Shown in pieces: positions 59,545 to 64,000 of a DNA stretch of 64,000 bases. The stretch covers positions 38,597,753 to 38,661,752 of the forward strand of contig OZ023267.1 in the NCBI GenBank assembly GCA_964006375.1, written 5' to 3'. The translations under genes and the position numbers were made by a program. Below the pieces are notes generated by a model. The model did no database searches. It was not told where the DNA came from and was given only the letters and a program-made list of their open reading frames with translations. The DNA comes from Tillus elongatus (lineage: Eukaryota > Arthropoda > Insecta > Coleoptera > Cleridae). Every line of letters begins with the position of its first letter. Within the stretch, counting starts at the first letter, position 1.

Positions 59545-60845
59545 CATAAGTTTAAGCGATTTTCTAAAGAATGGCGTCTCGTAATGCACTTAAATTAATA
59601 TTATCAAATACACCACGAATTCTTGCCTTCATATCTTCTTTTGTCGATGGTTGTGTCTGATAAACTACATTTTTTACATAACCCCATACAAAGAAGTCCA
59701 TTTTTGTTAGATCAGGTGACCTAAGCGGCCATCCATTCGGCCTTCTTTTCCCAATCCAGCGTTTTGGAAAATGTTGGTTAAGAAAAGCATGAATGTTAGC
59801 TGTATGATGAACTGGGTCACCTTCATGCTTAAACCACAATATGGTCACGTAGGATAATAGGCAGTTGGTCTAATATTGGTCCAAGGTCTTCTCTTAGAAA
59901 CTGAAGATATCGCTGTGCAGTGATCCGTTCTTCAAAGAAATCAGGACCGATGAAAAAATTTCCAATAATTCCACCCCAGACGTTAAGAGACCACCTATTT
60001 AACTAGTCGTGTGAGTAAAGTTAGGGTTTTCAGTAGAATAGTAGTGAAACTTATGTCTGTTGACATGTCCGTTCTTATGAAATCTTGCTTCATCAGTTAA
60101 CAACACAAAGCTAAAGACTCTTGTATCTCTTTGGATTTGTTGCTGTGCCAAAATGATAGTCGCGTTTGATGATCATCATTGTACAGTTCCTGGAGGAGTT
60201 TAATATGGTATGGGTGAAATTTGTTTTTACGTAAAAATCGTAAAATAGAGGCTGTACTTATATCAATTTATTTTGCTATTTTTCTTGAGCTGATATGAGA
60301 GCCTTCTATCACTTTAAAATTTACTATCAACTCTTTCTTTTCGTTCAAAACAGGCTTGGTTCTCTCAGTCTTCTTGTATTCTGTGTTCCCCGTTTCGTCA
60401 AAACGTCGCAACATTCTTTCAAAAGCGCTTCTGTGTGGTTGTTTTCTATTGGGATATTTCTCATGATAAATTCTTTTCGCAAATAAACAGTTTTTGTTAC
60501 TTACTTCTAACACATAAATCATATTGATAATTTTTTGTCGAGGAAAATTCACGAGAAGATAACTACTCGATAGTTTAAGTTAATGTTTGACAAGTCAATA
60601 CCTTGTTTATTTTGCATAGATACGATATAATATTCTAATTCGTTCCTGCGTATAAATATGCCTTTTTTTTTCTTAAAAAACACCCATTATCTTAGTAAAT
60701 ACTCGTTTTAGTTATAGAAAATACTTCATGAAACTATAAGAACATTTGTTTATGTATCGAAATTGAATATTATATACAGGATGTTTTATTTCAATTTCTC
60801 AAAAAAACTCAACTCCAGTGTTTTTACTCACCCTGTATACCGTTT
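59545..60845 (-). pseudogene. DUF4817/mariner-type transposase, degraded
   Basis: Minus strand. The N-terminal frame 60552-60268 reads MNFPRQKIINMIYVLEVSN then FAKRIYHEKYPNRKQPHRSA then RMLRRFDETGNTEY, the DUF4817 helix-turn-helix. After a stop comes RFLRKNKFHPYHIKLLQELY. The C-terminal frame 59848-59564 has FLNQHFPKRWIGKRRPNGWP, RSPDLTKMDFFVWGYVKNVV and YQTQPSTKEDMKARIRGVF. Middle parts carry several stops and shifts (about 60230-59850). TIR-like ATACAGGATGTTTTA lies at 60775 and CACCCTGTATAC at about 60830. Non-functional, but the best-preserved member of this group here. Confidence 0.85.
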
Positions 60846-61106
60846 TCAAGGAATTATTTATGTATTGATTGAAGTTGACAGAAGAACCCTTTTTCATATT
60901 TTTGGCAGTGTTGCACGCTGTCATATTAATGAAGATACAGACCGTCAAATGTGCCTCTGATGTTTTAGAAAAGTGGTCATAACTTTGGAACGACTCTGTA
61001 TATACCCCAGCAACTATACACTGGATGACTCTGAACTTTCTTGCCAATCTTCAAGGAATAGCCCACATATAAAAGAAGTATCCAACAAAGTGCAATAATG
61101 GTTTAA

Positions 61107-61481
61107 TTATGATATACACGCACTTCTTAAGAAGAAACTCGGGAAACTCGTCATACCCATATGATTTTTTAACATACAAATTAGTACACTATAGAGTTCC
61201 CTTTCTGAAAACGGGGTAAGATAAAATGAGTTTGGCGGAGACGTAATGTTCTTCGTGAACTGTCTATAGTTAATCTCGTGGTCGGCTATCTGAGAGACTA
61301 TCTGACTTAGAGTCTGCTCAAAATAGTTGAACTGGTTAGCAACCTCAACAGTAGAAATCAACATATAATTTCCTTGCGGGATAAGAATTTCGCTGCCACT
61401 TTTCCTACATTTGCCGGATAGTTTAGACACAATCTTCCAAGCACCCCGTATAAGAATATCAAATCGAAAAAAAATTGCCAA
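61107..61481 (-). pseudogene. LINE fragment upstream of RT (linker region)
   Basis: 124-aa frame on the minus strand. FNYFEQTLSQIVSQIADHEI then SPPNSFYLTPFSERELYSVL then ICMLKNHMGMTSFPSFFLRS resembles the segment before RT in Jockey/CR1 LINEs (FF..I......NSFFL.P....E....I..LKN....G.D.IP...LK). No RT core follows. Confidence 0.6.
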
Positions 61482-61790
61482 AAGGATAGTCGCCTTTGAT
61501 GATCATCATTGTACAGTTCCTGGAGGAGTTGAGCATGGTATGGGTGAAATTGGTTTTTACGTAAAAATCGTAAAATAGAGGCTTTACTTATATCAATTTA
61601 TGGTGCCATTTTTCTTGAGCTGATATGAGAGCCTTCTATCACTTTAAAATTTACTATCAACTCTTTCTCTTCGTTCAAAACAGGCTTGGATCTCTCAGTC
61701 TTCTTGTATTTTGTGTTCCCCGTTTCACTGCCACTTTTCCTACATTTGCCGGATAGTTTAGACACAATCTTCCAAGCACCCCGTATAATA
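61388..61790. repeat. 64-bp direct duplication flanking an inserted fragment
   Basis: CTGCCACTTTTCCTACATTT to CAAGCACCCCGTATAA at 61389-61452 is repeated at 61727-61790. The transposase fragment lies between the two copies. Confidence 0.8.
61475..61727 (-). pseudogene. DUF4817-type transposase N-terminal fragment
   Basis: Near-identical to about 60143-60400 (ATGATCATCATTGTACAGTT, ATCGTAAAATAGAGGC, ACTATCAACTCTTTCT), covering only the part between HTH and core. It sits inside the LINE fragment and is flanked by two copies of a 64-bp LINE segment. Confidence 0.8.
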
Positions 61791-61799
61791 TTATGAAAT

Positions 61800-63050
61800 C
61801 AATATAATTTATTGTGAAAATAGTGTCTTTTGCTTGATTTTATGAGATAGATTGTCATGCTTTTGTTTCGCCTTTATATGAGATAAATTTAAGTCCGGAG
61901 ATGAAACTTTTAAGTAATATAGATGCTTAAAGTTTACGCGCGATGAAGATACCCAGCAATTGCAACCAAAATGGAACACCTGTATATCAGCGTAGCTTCG
62001 TTGCCCATCGTAACGAGATATTGATGTAGTCCCAAATTTAATACTAATCAACTTGAGTTTACAACAATGTTTACAATTTATTTTTGGAAACCGAATATAC
62101 AGTGTATCCCAAACTGGATGGGAATGTATTGCTAGCTCCGTTATTATTAGAGATAGAGAGACGGTTAAATTGGCAATGTTTTGTAGAATTACATGCTCGT
62201 TCCAAATATGACTTGCATTTTGCCCTGCCTCTTTTTAATTTTCGAGTTATTTTGAAAAAACAAACAAAATTTGTCTATTTTTTTTCTTCAATATGTAAGT
62301 AGGCGTCGAATTGACATGTCTAAGACTTGCACATTATCAGGACACTTTTTAAAGAGTAATATATTTATGCTATTCTCAACTTTGGATTGTAATTTGTTTT
62401 TGAGCTCCAGGTATCAACGTTTGTTTTTATTATGACAGCCATATTGGATTTTTTTCTCATGCGATAGCCTGTGAAAAGAGCTTTCCAACGATGTACAACA
62501 TGCTTGAGAAATCTTTTAACTGCACTGCCAATTTTGAGAAAAACCGTTTTGAGGATAGTAGGGTATGGAAATCCAATGCCATAAAACAAATGACAAAAAA
62601 AGTGTTCAAAAAGCAGTAGGACATGGGGTCTAACAATAGACTTTTACTTTTAACATAATTTTCCGTAATCATTCACGATAAAAAATAGGAACCTTGAGCA
62701 CACCAATGAATCGGCCTATTATTACAAAGGATATTTTACATTAAAACATTACCCCAAAAAATTGTTATAAGTTAATTAAATAGGTAAACCTAGTAAATAA
62801 CTAAATTTACTAACATAACTCAAGGAAAAGCAGATTAATGATTTACGAAGACGCCTTTGAAAATGTTTTGATTTTTAAACCCAAGTCAACTGAAAAACAA
62901 CAGAAAAAAAGTTGCTATGGATATAACACTATCGCGACAATTAAGAATACTCACATTCTTTATTATCTGAACAATTTGAGGTATATTTAACACGTTGCTT
63001 AAAATTTTGTACTAAATAGTTAGTTTCCTGTTTATTTTAAATATTATTTA
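61800..63050. other. No gene recognised
   Basis: AT-rich. TIR-like fragments (ACACCTGTATATC at about 61976; ATACAGTGTATCCC at about 62097) hint at another MITE related to the DUF4817 group. No domain-bearing frame. Confidence 0.45.
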
Positions 63051-63055
63051 ACAAT

Positions 63056-64000
63056 ATGTTCAGTAATGAAGAATATTTTGACATGTTGGAATGTTATATT
63101 CGTTCTAACTGAAATACTGAGGCAGCTGCAAATTCATATCAAAACAACTACCCAGAAAGACGACAACCAAACACCATAATTTTTCGCAGGATAGTGACCA
63201 ATCTATTGAACAACGGTAGCTTCCACGCAAAGAAACTACCAATGCCTAGAAATGAAGAAAAAATAATGCCGTCTTACAGGTTTCAAACAAAAACCCTCCG
63301 CAATCTGTTTGCTTTTATAGTGAACAAATTGACGTTCCAAAAAGTACGGTACATCGTGTATTAAAACAAAGTTATTACCATCCATACAAACCTACAATCG
63401 TACAAGGCTTAAATGTTGACGATTACCCTAATCGACTTCAATTCTGCAGATGGTATAAAGCACAATATCAGTAAGATGAAAATTTTCATTTGAAAATAAT
63501 ATGGACTGATGAATCCAGATTTACAAATTGTAGTGTGTATAATCGACATAATAGGCATTATAGGGCAAATGAAAATCCCCATCTAAATGAAGAAAGATGA
63601 TTGCAAAACAGATTTGGTATTAATGTTTGGTGCAGCGTATTAGGTAAAAAACTGTTATTTTTATTTGTAGATTAGACAGCTAATTAAAAAAAAATCAGGT
63701 AACTTCATTGTTGGTCCGTTCTTTTTTGAAAATAATTTAGCTGGGGAAAGGTATCTTAATCTATTGAGAAATGATATCTTACCAACAATTAGAAGAATCC
63801 GTGATAATTTAGACGAGATTTGGTAACAAGACGGTTGTCCAGCTCACAATGCCAGGATCGTCAAAGAATTTTTGTACCAAAATTTCAATAATCATGTCAT
63901 TTGTAACAATGGGCCGGTTCATTGGTGTGCTCGAAGTCCTCATATAACACCCATTGGGGTACTGTGAAGAATGATGTGTATAAATTCGATCCACCACAAA
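63056..64000 (+). pseudogene. DUF4817/mariner-type transposase, second family, cut by window end
   Basis: Plus strand from ATG at 63056: MFSNEEYFDMLECYIRSN, stop, NTEAAANSYQNNYPERRQPN then IIFRRIVTNLLNNGSFHAKK (DUF4817 HTH). The core has WTDESRFTNCSVYNRHNRHY (first D, about 63505) and GINVWCSVLGKKLLFLF. After shifts comes RYLNLLRNDILPTIRRIRDN, then QDGCPAHNARIVKEFLYQNF (second D, about 63825), then ARSPHITPIGV near the window end, where the third acidic residue would follow. Several stops and frameshifts. A different subfamily from the 59545-60845 copy. Confidence 0.83.

Noticed and set aside
63500..63520. CTGATGA in the last transposase remnant
   Set aside because: It is the codon string for the WTDES motif of the transposase; no ribozyme context.

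Overview
This is AT-rich animal DNA, most likely from an insect (arthropod). The reasons are the mix of transposable elements (Penelope-like, RTE, Jockey/CR1/R1-like LINEs, pogo and DUF4817-type Tc1/mariner transposases, tRNA-derived SINEs) and the complete lack of bacterial or viral gene organisation. I see no convincing cellular gene anywhere in the 64 kb. Essentially every supportable coding trace belongs to a mobile element and most are broken. The window reads as a repeat-rich intergenic or heterochromatin-like region built by nested insertions.

Layout. 1-1.3 kb: 3' part of a LINE (family A). 2-3.4 kb: fragments of dispersed repeats. 5.4-6.4 kb: RNase H/zinc-motif end of an R1/I-like LINE. 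7.2-9.1 kb: two head-to-head Penelope-like element (PLE) ends forming a large palindrome. 9.4 kb: a tRNA-derived SINE with perfect 11-bp target-site duplications. 12.4-16.7 kb: a (TA)n-bearing repeat split by a complete pogo-type transposon with an intact 849-aa transposase. 17-22.7 kb: repeat fragments and two LINE ends. 23-25.1 kb: hammerhead-ribozyme repeats, one interrupted by an unrecognised 544-bp insert. 25.7-33.2 kb: (TA)n-family copies and two foldback structures. 33.6-35.5 kb: an RTE LINE and an opposing LINE fragment. 36.3-44.7 kb: more (TA)n-family copies, a SINE, a DUF4817 transposase remnant and a PLE reverse-transcriptase remnant. 44.7-53.3 kb: LINE A copies 2 and 3, a second SINE, and a PLE with GIY-YIG domain and hammerhead. 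54-58.3 kb: LINE B interrupted by LINE A copy 4 (512-aa uninterrupted frame). 58.4-59.25 kb: a tandem array of 306-bp units, each with a hammerhead ribozyme, flanked by a 9-bp duplication. 59.5-64 kb: three DUF4817-type transposon remnants and a LINE mosaic.

The theme I find most interesting is self-cleaving RNA. At least twelve hammerhead-like motifs of the minimal-stem-III type are readable by eye. Some sit at PLE 3' ends. Others sit in a separate family of about 306-316-bp repeats whose stem I and stem III covary between loci. The 58.4-59.25 kb array looks like a metazoan retrozyme: a non-autonomous, hammerhead-bearing tandem repeat that could yield small circular RNAs and may use PLE machinery for mobility. 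PLE relatives with RT and GIY-YIG remnants are present in the same window.

A second theme is a very abundant family with a (TA)n tract at a fixed internal position, an inverted-repeat left end and a palindromic right end. It resembles Helentron-derived HINE/DINE-1-type elements in architecture, but its class is not proven. All similarity statements between loci come from reading the sequence by eye; no alignments or database searches were run.
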